From assembly GCF_016775005.1 (NCBI RefSeq), contig NZ_JAEUXI010000002.1:62001-126000 (forward strand): DNA of 64,000 bases. The letters are read 5' to 3'. This document shows, in pieces, positions 35,553 through 45,373 of the stretch. The DNA comes from Streptococcus suis. GTDB lineage: Bacteria; Bacillota; Bacilli; Lactobacillales; Streptococcaceae. The notes under the pieces are model-generated. The model did not search any database. It worked only from the letters and a program-made list of their open reading frames with translations, and was not told the DNA's origin. The position numbers were made by a program, and so were the translations under genes. The stretch's first letter is position 1; each line of letters starts with the position of its first letter.

Positions 35553-36181
35553 ATGCATTCTTTCAATTGACTCAGGCTTTCAATCTTTCGATCTGCCTGA
35601 CTTTGGTCCAAGCCAATTTGCTTGTCCTCAATCGCCCAAACTTGCAATCCAGCAGCCTTTCCTGCCTGAATACCCTTTGGACTGTCTTCAATAACCAAAA
35701 GTTCAGCTTTTGAAAATCCAAGTGCTGCCGCAGCTTTTTCATAGACCTCTGGATCGGGTTTACCTGCCTTGCAGTCCATCCCTGAAAATACAGCCGTAAA
35801 ATAGGGCGCCAGACCACTCTCTGACAAGGCCCGGTCAATATCCTGTCGATCCGTGTTTGAGGCAAGCGCCAGTTTGATTCCCTCTTCTGTCAACCAGTGC
35901 AAGACTGCTTGAGCATCTGAAAACACAAGGCGATCATAAGGAACTGGATGTTGATCCTTGTAAGTCCGATACTCCTTCTCGAGTTCAGCAACATCCCACT
36001 GATCAAGCTGTTCTCCCAAAATCAGCTGCCAAACTTGATGAACCCGGCCTCCGACAAAAATAGCTGGTTCCAAGTGAGCAACTGACAAGCCCTTGGTTGC
36101 CAAAAAATCTACCCGACGTTGGTAGTAGTATGGTTCTGTATCAAACAGAACACCGTCCATATCAAAAATAATGCCCTTCAT
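35540..36181 (-). CDS. HAD-superfamily phosphatase (beta-phosphoglucomutase-like)
   Basis: 213 residues. The start is the ATG at 36181 (GGAGGAAGG before it), not the upstream TTG. Motif I is IIFDMDGVLFDTEP, the Ser/Thr motif LALASNTDRQD, the Lys region GMDCKAGKPDPEVY, and motif IV VIEDSPKGIQAGKAAGL (core IEDSPKG). This is HAD subfamily IA, close to beta-phosphoglucomutase or phosphonoacetaldehyde hydrolase-like enzymes. The substrate is not clear. It is divergent from aspartokinase and monocistronic. Confidence 0.88.
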   Translation of the reverse strand: MKGIIFDMDGVLFDTEPYYYQRRVDFLATKGLSVAHLEPAIFVGGRVHQVWQLILGEQLDQWDVAELEKEYRTYKDQHPVPYDRLVFSDAQAVLHWLTEEGIKLALASNTDRQDIDRALSESGLAPYFTAVFSGMDCKAGKPDPEVYEKAAAALGFSKAELLVIEDSPKGIQAGKAAGLQVWAIEDKQIGLDQSQADRKIESLSQLKECMKRA

Positions 36182-36287
36182 TCCTTCCTCCAATCCAGAC
36201 TACATTGTACCATATTTTTCTCCCAGACCCGTTAATGGGAAGTTTTCAAAAAGGATTACTGACAAGATACCCTCTTTTTGCTATAAT

Positions 36288-36297
36288 AAAAAAAATA
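36288..36297 (+). promoter_or_regulatory. Aspartokinase promoter (extended -10)
   Basis: TGCTATAAT (36289-36297) upstream of the ATG at 36314, with GAGGAG between. No properly spaced -35. Confidence 0.55.
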
Positions 36298-36313
36298 AGA
36301 TTGAGGAGTAGAG

Positions 36314-37666
36314 ATGAAAGTTACAAAATTTGGGGGGAGCTCCCTCGCTTCTGCAAGCCAATTAGAAAAAGTATTTAACATTGTCCAGGCGGATCCTGAA
36401 CGACGCTTTGTCGTAGTTTCAGCACCTGGTAAGCGGGATGCTGCTGATACAAAGGTAACAGATGCCCTGATTCAATACTACAAACGCTACATCAAGGGGG
36501 ACGATGTTACTGCTAGTCAGGATTGGATTATTGACCGTTACCAAGCAATGGTGGACGAATTGGGCTTCACTGCCAAGAGCATGAAAAAGATTGCTCAAAG
36601 CATCAAAGACCTTGCAACCCTTCCGATTGAAAACAACGATTTCCTCTATGATAGCTTTCTGGCCGCTGGCGAAGATAACAATGCCAAGTTAATCGCTGAA
36701 TACTTCACCTACCGTGGCTTGCCAGCCCGCTACGTCCATCCTAAAAAAGCCGGTATCATCGTTTCTTCTGAACCAGGAAATGCCCGTATCTTGCCTTCTA
36801 GCTATGACAAGATTGAAGAATTGCGAGAAGCAGATGAGGTCTTGGTTATCCCTGGTTTCTTCGGTGTGACCATCGACAATCAAATCTGTACCTTTTCCCG
36901 TGGTGGCTCTGACATCACTGGTTCGATTGTTGCTGCTGGTGTTAAGGCAGACCTCTATGAAAACTTCACGGATGTTGACGGCATTTTTGCTGCCCACCCT
37001 GGCATCATTAAGAACCCACATTCAATCAAGGAATTGACCTATCGTGAAATGCGGGAATTGGCTTACGCTGGCTTCTCCGTCCTCCATGACGAAGCCTTGC
37101 TACCAGCCTATCGCGGCCGTATTCCTCTGGTTATTAAGAATACCAACAACCCCGACCATCCAGGTACACAGATTGTCTTGGAACACAGCAGCGAAACCCT
37201 GCCAGTCGTCGGAATTGCTGCAGATGATGATTTTGTAAGCATCAACATGTCCAAGTATTTGATGAACCGAGAAGTTGGATTTGGCCGCAAGGTTCTTCAA
37301 ATCTTAGAAGACTTGAACATCCGCTTTGAACACATGCCAACTGGTATCGATGATTTATCCATCGTACTCCGTGAGCGTGAATTGACTCCGATTAAGGAAG
37401 AAGAAATCCTCCGTCAATTGAAGACAAAATTGGAAGTGGATAAGGCTGAAATCGAGCACGGTCTATCCATCATTATGATTGTCGGTGAAAACATGAAGAG
37501 CCATGTAGGGGTAACAGCTACTGCAACTGCCGCTCTCTCTCAACAAAACGTCAACTTGGCCATGATTTCACAAGGTGCTAGCGAGGTTTCAGTCATGTTC
37601 GTTATCAAAACCGAAGAAAAAGAAAAGGCCCTCAAGGCCCTTTACCAAGCATTCTTTGCAGAATAA
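36314..37666 (+). CDS. lysC: Aspartate kinase
   Basis: 450 residues. The kinase domain opens with KVTKFGGSSLASASQ and has VVVSAPGKR and TFSRGGSDITGS. Two C-terminal ACT domains follow (LIMNREVGFGRKVLQILEDL region, then IIMIVGENMKSHVGVTATA), which bind amino-acid feedback inhibitors. It phosphorylates aspartate, feeding lysine/diaminopimelate and threonine/methionine. The long single-chain form is the class usual in lactic bacteria. No lysine riboswitch was seen upstream. Confidence 0.95.
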   Translation: MKVTKFGGSSLASASQLEKVFNIVQADPERRFVVVSAPGKRDAADTKVTDALIQYYKRYIKGDDVTASQDWIIDRYQAMVDELGFTAKSMKKIAQSIKDLATLPIENNDFLYDSFLAAGEDNNAKLIAEYFTYRGLPARYVHPKKAGIIVSSEPGNARILPSSYDKIEELREADEVLVIPGFFGVTIDNQICTFSRGGSDITGSIVAAGVKADLYENFTDVDGIFAAHPGIIKNPHSIKELTYREMRELAYAGFSVLHDEALLPAYRGRIPLVIKNTNNPDHPGTQIVLEHSSETLPVVGIAADDDFVSINMSKYLMNREVGFGRKVLQILEDLNIRFEHMPTGIDDLSIVLRERELTPIKEEEILRQLKTKLEVDKAEIEHGLSIIMIVGENMKSHVGVTATATAALSQQNVNLAMISQGASEVSVMFVIKTEEKEKALKALYQAFFAE

Positions 37667-37697
37667 AAAAGTTTGAGGAAAACTCCTCAAACTTTTT
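37665..37697. terminator. Bidirectional terminator between aspartokinase and lacD
   Basis: GTTTGAGG / CCTCAAAC (37671-37678, 37685-37692) with flanking AAAAA and TTTTT runs between convergent genes. Confidence 0.88.
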
Positions 37698-38697
37698 ATT
37701 TTACTTCAACTTTTTCAGTCCAAGGACGAGCAGTTGTTGCCAGAACTTCGTTGAGTTCTTCTACGTTGCGGCGACCTTGGTCTGCCAACCAAGCTTTAGC
37801 TGCTTCTTCCCCTTCACTTGCAAAGATAGCTACTGCATCCTTCCAAGTTGCGCGTCCACAAAGAACACCGTTAAAGCTTGAACCGGCTTCTTTAGCAAAG
37901 ACAAGGGTTTCTTGGAAGAGTTTGGCAGATACACCCGCACTCAAATAGATGAATGGCAAGTGGGTACTATCTGTTTGCTCCTTGAAGAAGGCCTTGGCTT
38001 CCTCAACTGTATAGACTGGCTCTTCATCTGTGTAGCCTTCTACAAAGTTCATGTTAACTGGTACTTCTACCTTAAGCACATCTGCATTGTAGCGTGGCTT
38101 ACTGAATTCACGCATGGCACCATTGACCTTGTGTGGCTTGAGGGCTGCGTATTCGCGAGATGTTACATCCATGTCGCTGGCATCGTAGGTCAAGATTTCA
38201 ACGAAGTAAGGAATATCTTCTGCGATACACTCGCTACCAATACGTTCTACCCAAGCATGCTTGATGTCATTGATTTCTGGCTTGTCATCTACATCATAGT
38301 AAAGCAAGATTTTTACGGCATCTGCACCCAATTCTTTGATGCGTTTTGCTGACCAGTTTGGCAAAAGGTCTGGCAAACGACCTGGTGTGGAAGCATCGTA
38401 ACCTGTTTTTTCATAAGCTGCAATGAAACCGCAGTCTGCATGGCGCAATTCTGAAGCTGGCACACCATACTCAGCATCTAAAAGAATGGAGCTTGCATAA
38501 GGGGTCAAATCGCTTGAAATGACTTTTTTGAAGTCAATCAAAATGTCATCTCCAAATTCGCCACCACCTGCTGCCGCAGCCAACAGGCGTTTCAATGCAC
38601 CACGTTGGTCAATCGCCAAGGCCGCAATCACCTGATCACTGTTTGACAAGCGGGTCATGTGGTCAAATTTAGCCTGAGAAAGTTGTAATTTTGTCAT
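37696..38697 (-). CDS. lacD: Tagatose-1,6-bisphosphate aldolase
   Basis: 333 residues, class I aldolase of the LacD family (MTKLQLSQAKFDHMTRLSNSDQVIAALAIDQRGALKR; core ALAIDQRGALK). It splits tagatose-1,6-bisphosphate to dihydroxyacetone phosphate and glyceraldehyde-3-phosphate. The lysine region VKILLYYDVDD carries the Schiff-base lysine. It follows nagA by 21 bases, so this orphan lacD, away from a lac operon, may serve amino-galactose use. Confidence 0.93.
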   Translation of the reverse strand: MTKLQLSQAKFDHMTRLSNSDQVIAALAIDQRGALKRLLAAAAGGGEFGDDILIDFKKVISSDLTPYASSILLDAEYGVPASELRHADCGFIAAYEKTGYDASTPGRLPDLLPNWSAKRIKELGADAVKILLYYDVDDKPEINDIKHAWVERIGSECIAEDIPYFVEILTYDASDMDVTSREYAALKPHKVNGAMREFSKPRYNADVLKVEVPVNMNFVEGYTDEEPVYTVEEAKAFFKEQTDSTHLPFIYLSAGVSAKLFQETLVFAKEAGSSFNGVLCGRATWKDAVAIFASEGEEAAKAWLADQGRRNVEELNEVLATTARPWTEKVEVK

Positions 38698-38718
38698 TCT
38701 TTTCCTCCTAAGGATTTT

Positions 38719-39864
38719 TTAACCGAATCGTTTCACTCCATCGAGGTAGGTAGCTTTCAAACGTCCCGCATCATCTACAACGATAAAGTCTGCTGCCCGT
38801 CCTTCTGCAATCTGACCACAAACATGGTCGATGTTGACAGAACGAGCTGGTGCCAAAGATGCCATTCGAAGGGCATCAGGCAGAGAAACCAACCCCCATT
38901 CAACCACATGCTGAACAGCTTGGATCAATTCGAGGATTGATCCTGCCAAGCTTCCATTGTGCTTGAGGCGGGCTGTGCCGTCTTTTACAACGACTTCAAA
39001 TTCTCCAAGTCGAGAATCACCTTCACCCATTCCTCCAGCTCGCATACAGTCTGTAATCAATACCGTTTCTTCTGCGCCACGCGCTTTAATAACGACTTCT
39101 GCTGCCGCTGGATGAACATGGTGACCATCACAAATCATTTCTGCATAAACATTTTTTAAGTTCAGGGCCGCGCCAACCATTCCTGGCTCACGATGATGTA
39201 GCCCACTCATACCATTGTAAACATGGACAAAAATATTTGCACCAGCCTTTACAGCCGCTTCTGCTTGCGCATAGGTCGCATCACTATGAGCGAGAGCTGT
39301 ATGAATGGCCTTGCTGTTGGCAAATTCGATAAATTCTGTCACACCTTCTCTTTCTGGCGCAATGGCAATTTTATTAACCAAGCCCTTGGAGAGCTGGTGC
39401 CATTTGTCCAATTTCTCAATAGATGGATCGCTCATATACTTGGGATTTTGAGCTCCCTTGTATTTTTCTGTAAAGAAGGGACCTTCTAAGAAAATTCCCT
39501 GGATCTTGGCACCTGTTTCCTGACCTGCATAGGTTCCGATTGTTTTACAGACTGCATCTAAATTTTCTGTGGAATCTGTCAGGGTTGTTGGAAGCCAAGA
39601 GGTCACCCCACAAGACAAGAGCCCCTCTGAAATCACCTTGATTCCTTCGAAATCATTGTCCATGACATCGTGAGATGCATAGCCATGAATATGGGTGTCC
39701 ACCAAACCTGGTGCCAGATGATAGTTGGAATAATCGATGATATCCCCTTCTGGTTTTTTTGTCAGAATCTGTCCAAAGGTACCTGCTTCTGTTAATTCTA
39801 GATAGGCATTTTCTACTTCTGAATCTGACAAGATGACTGATTTTGCATGAATATACTGCGCCAT
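38719..39864 (-). CDS. nagA: N-acetylglucosamine-6-phosphate deacetylase
   Basis: 381 residues of the amidohydrolase superfamily. The HxH metal motif is VDTHIHGYASHD; later segments ALAHSDATYAQAEAA, FVHVYNGMSGLHHREPGMVG and LITDCMRAGG are typical. It deacetylates GlcNAc-6-P (and GalNAc-6-P in some relatives). A TATAAT box (39893-39888) is about 24 bases before the start, with AAAGGAGGG. The lacD gene follows, and the cell-wall hexosaminidase lies upstream, which fits host amino-sugar use. Confidence 0.95.
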   Translation of the reverse strand: MAQYIHAKSVILSDSEVENAYLELTEAGTFGQILTKKPEGDIIDYSNYHLAPGLVDTHIHGYASHDVMDNDFEGIKVISEGLLSCGVTSWLPTTLTDSTENLDAVCKTIGTYAGQETGAKIQGIFLEGPFFTEKYKGAQNPKYMSDPSIEKLDKWHQLSKGLVNKIAIAPEREGVTEFIEFANSKAIHTALAHSDATYAQAEAAVKAGANIFVHVYNGMSGLHHREPGMVGAALNLKNVYAEMICDGHHVHPAAAEVVIKARGAEETVLITDCMRAGGMGEGDSRLGEFEVVVKDGTARLKHNGSLAGSILELIQAVQHVVEWGLVSLPDALRMASLAPARSVNIDHVCGQIAEGRAADFIVVDDAGRLKATYLDGVKRFG

Positions 39865-39969
39865 GCCATCCCTCCTTTTATCAATATATTATATTGGACA
39901 ACTGGTTATATCCACCTGTTTCTATTGTAATCTCATTGCTGGATTCTGTCAAGCTATTTCCTTATAAGA

Positions 39970-40003
39970 TGTGAAATCCCTAGACAAGGGCTAGGGATTT
40001 CAC
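39970..40003. terminator. Hairpin between GH20 gene and nagA
   Basis: GTGAAATCCCTAG / CTAGGGATTTCAC (39971-39983, 39991-40003). The stem is perfect but the T run is good only on the plus strand, so ending the minus-strand GH20 transcript is plausible, not certain. Confidence 0.55.
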
Positions 40004-40019
40004 ATTTTCCTTTTTTATT

Positions 40020-43000
40020 CTAATCCCTTTTCCTTCTCATCCAACTAGCCATTCCTAGACTTGCTAGCCCCATAAACAGGAGGGCACTAGCTTCTTGACC
40101 AGTTTTTGGAAGAACGGAATCAACAGGTTTTGTATTTGCCTGATTGGTTGGCCGTATAGACTGGTCTTTTTCATGAAGACTAGCAATCGTCAAGACATAT
40201 TCGCCACCGTATGCACTAGTCAACCGTATGCCTTCCTCCTCCAACTGGAAGGGCAACTCACGTGGTCCCTCCGCTGTCAGCAACCGAATGCTCTCAACTT
40301 CAGCTACAACTGGCAAGAGCAACTGAACTGGACCATATGGATGTACTTCTTGCCCCTCTTGATCGAGAAAAACAAGTTTGTAATGTAGCGAATCCGATAC
40401 AGTCTCTAAACGTCCAAGGACACGCTCAATTCCGTATAAGTACAAGACTGGCCCCTCTACCTTAACCCCAGACTCCCGATCCATCAAGGTCACTCGAGCT
40501 TCCCAATCATAAGCCGGTACTTGATGGCTGGTGGGAGCGACAAATTGACCTTCAATAACTACCGGATCTTCCGAATCGCTCGGATCAGTAGTCGGTGGTG
40601 TTGGAACAACTGGTGTGCTTGGTTCGTCAACTGGCGGAGTGGGAACAACTGGTGTGCTTGGTTCGTCAACTGGCGGAGTGGGAACAACTGGTGTGCCTGG
40701 CTCGTCAACCGGTTGTGTTGGAACAACTGGTGTGCTTGGCTCGTCAACCGGTGGAGTTGGAACAGCTGGTGTACTTAGCTCGTCAACCGGTGAAGTTGGT
40801 ACGACCGGTGTACTTGGCTCGTCAACTGGCGAAGTGGGAACAACTGGTGTACTTGGCTCGTCAACCGAAGGAGTTGGAACAACTGGTGTGCTTGCCTCGT
40901 CAACCGGTGGAGTTGAAACGACTGGGGAACTTGGTTCAGCTGGTTCGTCTGGCCTATCAACTAGAGTAGAAACCAGTGCGAGCATTTGTCGGACAGTATT
41001 AGCAGAGGCATATTTATTATGTAGGACGGTGTGGACGGTCAACCAATCTTGGTTGTCGTAATCCACTAATTTTTCTGCAAACTGTCTCGCCAGCTCTGCT
41101 TTTTCCGCCTGAGCCAAATCCTGATAAACCCGAAGCTCTCTCACGGCAATTTCATTTTTTCCAGCCTGACGCTTCAGGCTTTCAAATTTGACATAGCGCG
41201 CCTTAGTTGGTTGAATGGCGATAACTAACTTGGCCTGTGTATTGCCACTGCTGGTATGAATGGCGCGGAATTCCTCTAAATCATCTGAAACAAGGATCTT
41301 AAAATCCGTTGCCAGACGGTTCGCATCAAATAGAACCTCAATAGAAGACATATCCTGCGAACTGCCTAGATCGACGATAAAGAAATCCGTATCCCTATCA
41401 CTCGAATTCCAGCGGCCTTCACTGGCTTCTGTATCTCCATCTGTAATATTTCCCTTATGGTATGGACGGATATGCTGGTTCCAGAAATTGGAATGGTGAC
41501 GATAGTCATAAACAGGCTTATGCAGGGCAATGTTGACCTTGGCCAAAGCTTCTGTCGTCACCTCTTCGGCACTACTGGTTCGGTTGTAAACCTTGATGTC
41601 TTTTATATAGCCCTTAAATCCTTTAGCAATTTCCTTGAACGGCAGGTTAAAACTGGTCCGGAAATTCTTGTCTGTGCCAGTCGGAGCGTTTTCATCATGT
41701 GAAAGGGTGACAATTTTTTGACCATCTAGGTACAGGGTCAATACCTGACGGGTTCCAGCCAGAGTTAGCCTATAATCACGACCTGCCTCCAGCTGAGGAT
41801 GAAGGAACTGACTATAAAAATATCGGTTGAGCATCAGGCCGCTCGCTACGGTGCCATCCTGTTTTCGACCAGTCCCATTGAGATAAACCGCTCCATCTTC
41901 ACTGAAGAGCAGACTTCCCTGGTCAATCGCTGTTGGTCTAAAGGTCATCTCAATCGTGTATGGAAGAGAAATGGTCTCAATGTCTGTCAAGAGATAGTTG
42001 TCCCCTGTAAACTTGAACCATTTTTCCCCATCCAATTCTTCCACAGTTAGGTCTCCAACAGACTGAATCTTGCGGTTGTTGTTGCTCAAATCCACGACGG
42101 AGCCATCATGAACATGGTCTGCATCAATGTGAACCAAGACATCCGATTTACTCTCAAGCGGCATGTAATTTTTGCGCAACTTTGTCGCTTCCATTGACGT
42201 CTGATAGTCTAAGTAGGAGCGGTTGGTCTGGTCATTCCAAGTTTTAAATCCAATCATAGCCAAGGATTTTTCCAGACGGTAGTAGAGATCACTCTCTTCA
42301 ATCCCTTCTGCATGTTCATCCCCCCACATGGCTCCCTTAGCTCCCAACAGATTTGGTTCACCTGCTAAGGCATTGGCATAATCAAAGTTGAAAATGGTTG
42401 GATTCCAATGTTCAAAAACGTACTGCTCATTGATGATGTCCTTGTGATTACGTCCTGGTGTCACATAGGTAAATGGCTGCGGAACATTGACAACCTTAAA
42501 GCCTTCATTGATTCGGTCAACAGAAACCGACTCGTACTGGGCCCACTCATCAAAGATGATGTCCTTATCTACTGGTGTAGTGCCATTGAATTTTGAAAGT
42601 GCTCCCCAAGTTCGCAAGGTTTTTCCTTTTGACTTAGCAAGGGCATTGAGTTCGTTTAGATAGGTACGGAAACTCTCTACGTTACCTTCTTTTTGCCAAT
42701 ATTCATCAACCCCCAGATGAATATGATCATAATCAAAAATTTCTTCATCCAAATATCCTGTAATCAGATCTGTTATAAAGCGTTTGGCACGCGCCGTCCG
42801 TTCTGGCAGGACTTCTTCGTTAATAGCCAAAGCCTCTAAGTCCCTAGGGTGATGGATTGGCTGTCCTAGATAATCAATATTATCAGGATTGTCAAGAGCG
42901 TAAATACTATAAACGGACGAATGCCCTGGACTGTCAATTTCAGCTAGAATCTGGATACCAGCTGCCTTGTTTTCTGCCTGAAAAGCACGAAATTCATCCA

Positions 43001-45251
43001 AACTATAGGTTGGGTTGCCATAGATCGTTCGGTAAAAATCATATTCCCCTTCATAGCGATCATGCTTGAAATCACCTTGATTCAAGGATGGGAATGTTGG
43101 AGACTCCAAGCGATGGGCTTTCTCCGTTTTTCTCCAGGCCTCAACATCCGCCCTATTACCACTTGCCGGCCATTGGGTGTCATTGAGATGGAGGTGCAGT
43201 TCATTGAGTTTATACCAGCGGAACAGACGAGAAACTTCTTTCAGGAAGTCCATCCGCATGGGAATCCGCGCCACGTCTAACAACATACCTCGAATGGCAT
43301 AGTTTGGATAATCTCGATAGACACCCTGGGTCAAGTGCCCATCTTTTTGCAACATTTGAGCCAGGGTCACTGCTGCATAGTTGATGGCCTTTTCACTACC
43401 TGCAAAGATTTCTATTTTTTCTCCTACTCGCAAGAGATAGCCTTCATCCTTCAGGTTATACTGGTCGGACAATTGGAAGACAATGGTCGCTTCTTCTCGA
43501 CTAGACTGGCTGAGCGAGAAGCCCAGAATATCTGATAAGTCCTGGTTAAAGAGGTCAAACTGCTTCTTGAAGGCTGGATCGATATAGACCTTATCCGACT
43601 CGCTTAACTGACGAATGCCTTGTCCAGCTAAAAATTCTTGAATCTCTAAAGCTAGACTTGGCTTTTGATTGCTTCCAGTAACCTCTTCCTGATGGCTGGC
43701 AGCGATTCGTATGGTCTTATTGGTCTTGCTGGCTGGCAAAATCGACTGGTCGGATTTCCGTCGTGCTGCAACCAGCATAACCACATCTTGGTCATTGAGA
43801 ATGTAGGAAGAAATACGGCCATCGTTTTCAACGACATACTCCTTGGCTGATCCGATGATGTCATAGCTATATTCATCATCTTCTTGGATATTGGTCAAGA
43901 CAACCCGTCCATCTTCCACAGCTAAACTGGCATTGGCTAGCTTGGCAATCGGATCGACTGGTGTTTTAACCTCTTCTGTCAACATCCCCTTGATGCGAAT
44001 ATCGGTCACCGAAACAGCCTTGCCTCCCGCAAAACGATTGACCCGGTCAAAGCGAAAACGTACAAAGCGTTTAGCTTCAAGCGGACTCTCAAATTGAATG
44101 CGGTCCGTTTGATTTTCAAGTGTCTGACTGTCCTGCAACTCTCTACGGCGGACTAAACTAGTCCACTGACTGGCATTTTCTTCATCCGCTGTCAGAATTT
44201 CATAATCCGTAGCATACACTTTTTTAAAGAAATCAATTTCGATCGAGCTGATGCGCGATGCTGCGCCAAGGTCGACCTGTAACCACTGGGATGTTTGTTT
44301 ATAATCAGCCGCCACCTGTCCATTCGGTTTCATATCTTGAGCAGCATAGCGACTGGCTGCATCGGTATCAAAGGCAAACTCTGGTCTAGTTCCTGTCCCA
44401 GCTTCCACACCTGAAGAAGTGGCTGGGCGATTGCGTGAAATCAAACTTTCTACAAAAGGCTGATTCTGTCCAGTAGTAGGAGCTGCTTCCTCTCCCAACA
44501 TGCGCCCCATGACCCTTACTTCTTTGATGGAAACTGAGTTGCCATGCGCATAAGGATTGACCTGGTTAAAAGTAAAACGTAGATACCGCTCAACTACCTT
44601 TGCTGTTTCGAATTGGATTAAATCAGTCGGATTAACCGTAGAAGGACTGGCTTCCAAGTGCCTAGTAGCAACTTCCTGCCAACTTTCTTTATTGGCAGAT
44701 GTCACAACCTGATAGTTGCTTGCATAAACCTTTTGGAAGAAATCAATCGCAATCGAGTCCACACTTGCCTGGTCACCCAAATCAACTTCCAACCATTGGC
44801 TTGTTTGAGGAGCAGCTGGATCGACAGGCCCATTTGCCTTCATACGCGCTCCTGAAAAGCGTGTAGCTGAGTCTTGATCCACAACATAGCTAGCCAAAAA
44901 GCTAGTCCCTTCTTCAATACCTGAAGAGGTCACCTCTTTTCCAGCTACAAGGTTGCTTGAGATAGGCTCTAAGACGTCTCCTGCCTCAGCTAGAGCTACC
45001 TCACCTGCGGGGTGAAGATTCACCTCAACTGGAGGCAGTTCAGAGGGAGTTTCTACCTCTTCGCTTAAGGCACTTTCCTCGTCAATCAGTATCTCTATCG
45101 AATGGACTGGTACTTCTTCTGCCAAGACCTGAGACGATTTTGTCCCCATTAAAAAAATGCCGACAACAGCGATTCCTACTCCAAGAGTAGATTTTCGAAT
45201 CGCATAACGATAGCGACGTTCGAGATGAGTATGATTGGTCCGCCTCATCAC
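40020..45251 (-). CDS. YSIRK/LPXTG cell-wall beta-N-acetylhexosaminidase (GH20) with F5/8 and LamG modules
   Basis: 1743 residues. The signal peptide carries YRYAIRKSTLGVG. Two F5/8-type modules (roughly residues 100-250 and 280-440) precede a GH20 catalytic domain. The substrate strand HLHLNDTQWP is near 685, and the catalytic Asp-Glu pair D849-E850 lies in HLGVDEYW. A LamG-like sandwich (about 1085-1240), a third F5/8 module (about 1260-1400), about eight STPVVPTPPVDEP repeats and an LPKTG anchor at 1714-1718 follow. GH20 removes terminal GlcNAc or GalNAc from host glycans at the cell surface. A cre site sits in its promoter and nagA-lacD lie downstream. It is larger and differently built than pneumococcal StrH, so I give no symbol. 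Confidence 0.95.
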   Translation of the reverse strand: MMRRTNHTHLERRYRYAIRKSTLGVGIAVVGIFLMGTKSSQVLAEEVPVHSIEILIDEESALSEEVETPSELPPVEVNLHPAGEVALAEAGDVLEPISSNLVAGKEVTSSGIEEGTSFLASYVVDQDSATRFSGARMKANGPVDPAAPQTSQWLEVDLGDQASVDSIAIDFFQKVYASNYQVVTSANKESWQEVATRHLEASPSTVNPTDLIQFETAKVVERYLRFTFNQVNPYAHGNSVSIKEVRVMGRMLGEEAAPTTGQNQPFVESLISRNRPATSSGVEAGTGTRPEFAFDTDAASRYAAQDMKPNGQVAADYKQTSQWLQVDLGAASRISSIEIDFFKKVYATDYEILTADEENASQWTSLVRRRELQDSQTLENQTDRIQFESPLEAKRFVRFRFDRVNRFAGGKAVSVTDIRIKGMLTEEVKTPVDPIAKLANASLAVEDGRVVLTNIQEDDEYSYDIIGSAKEYVVENDGRISSYILNDQDVVMLVAARRKSDQSILPASKTNKTIRIAASHQEEVTGSNQKPSLALEIQEFLAGQGIRQLSESDKVYIDPAFKKQFDLFNQDLSDILGFSLSQSSREEATIVFQLSDQYNLKDEGYLLRVGEKIEIFAGSEKAINYAAVTLAQMLQKDGHLTQGVYRDYPNYAIRGMLLDVARIPMRMDFLKEVSRLFRWYKLNELHLHLNDTQWPASGNRADVEAWRKTEKAHRLESPTFPSLNQGDFKHDRYEGEYDFYRTIYGNPTYSLDEFRAFQAENKAAGIQILAEIDSPGHSSVYSIYALDNPDNIDYLGQPIHHPRDLEALAINEEVLPERTARAKRFITDLITGYLDEEIFDYDHIHLGVDEYWQKEGNVESFRTYLNELNALAKSKGKTLRTWGALSKFNGTTPVDKDIIFDEWAQYESVSVDRINEGFKVVNVPQPFTYVTPGRNHKDIINEQYVFEHWNPTIFNFDYANALAGEPNLLGAKGAMWGDEHAEGIEESDLYYRLEKSLAMIGFKTWNDQTNRSYLDYQTSMEATKLRKNYMPLESKSDVLVHIDADHVHDGSVVDLSNNNRKIQSVGDLTVEELDGEKWFKFTGDNYLLTDIETISLPYTIEMTFRPTAIDQGSLLFSEDGAVYLNGTGRKQDGTVASGLMLNRYFYSQFLHPQLEAGRDYRLTLAGTRQVLTLYLDGQKIVTLSHDENAPTGTDKNFRTSFNLPFKEIAKGFKGYIKDIKVYNRTSSAEEVTTEALAKVNIALHKPVYDYRHHSNFWNQHIRPYHKGNITDGDTEASEGRWNSSDRDTDFFIVDLGSSQDMSSIEVLFDANRLATDFKILVSDDLEEFRAIHTSSGNTQAKLVIAIQPTKARYVKFESLKRQAGKNEIAVRELRVYQDLAQAEKAELARQFAEKLVDYDNQDWLTVHTVLHNKYASANTVRQMLALVSTLVDRPDEPAEPSSPVVSTPPVDEASTPVVPTPSVDEPSTPVVPTSPVDEPSTPVVPTSPVDELSTPAVPTPPVDEPSTPVVPTQPVDEPGTPVVPTPPVDEPSTPVVPTPPVDEPSTPVVPTPPTTDPSDSEDPVVIEGQFVAPTSHQVPAYDWEARVTLMDRESGVKVEGPVLYLYGIERVLGRLETVSDSLHYKLVFLDQEGQEVHPYGPVQLLLPVVAEVESIRLLTAEGPRELPFQLEEEGIRLTSAYGGEYVLTIASLHEKDQSIRPTNQANTKPVDSVLPKTGQEASALLFMGLASLGMASWMRRKRD
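40590..40935 (-). repeat. Tandem 39-base repeat (13-residue STPVVPTPPVDEP)
   Basis: About eight imperfect units in the wall-spanning stalk of the GH20 protein. Unit length is a multiple of three. Confidence 0.88.
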
Positions 45252-45295
45252 TTTTCCTCCTTAGTGAGCATTTACATTTTTGGTTAAAGTTTTTA

Positions 45296-45332
45296 TCAAC
45301 TATATATTAACATAGTTTGTTTGCGCTTTCAA
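45296..45332 (-). promoter_or_regulatory. GH20 promoter with cre site in spacer
   Basis: Minus strand TTGAAA (45332-45327), 17-base spacer, TAATAT (45309-45304) with TGT before. TGAAAGCGCAAACA (minus strand; 45331-45318) fits the cre consensus at 13 of 14 positions and covers the -35. The TCAACTATATATTAACATA core is shared (18 of 19) with the two other surface-protein genes. Confidence 0.75.
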
Positions 45333-45350
45333 GCAAGATTTACACAAACA

Positions 45351-45373
45351 AAAAAGCCCTTTCGGACTTTTTA
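45351..45373 (-). terminator. Terminator of alr
   Basis: Minus strand AAAAAGTCC-GAAA-GGGCTTTTTT, a 9-base stem (one G-U) with a GAAA tetraloop, overlapping the alr stop. Confidence 0.8.

Noticed and set aside
36240-36313. Lysine riboswitch before aspartokinase
   Set aside because: The space between promoter and ATG is far too short for one.
39905-39925. NagR operator upstream of nagA
   Set aside because: ACTGGTTATATCCACC resembles the operator only loosely, with several mismatches; not strong enough to list.
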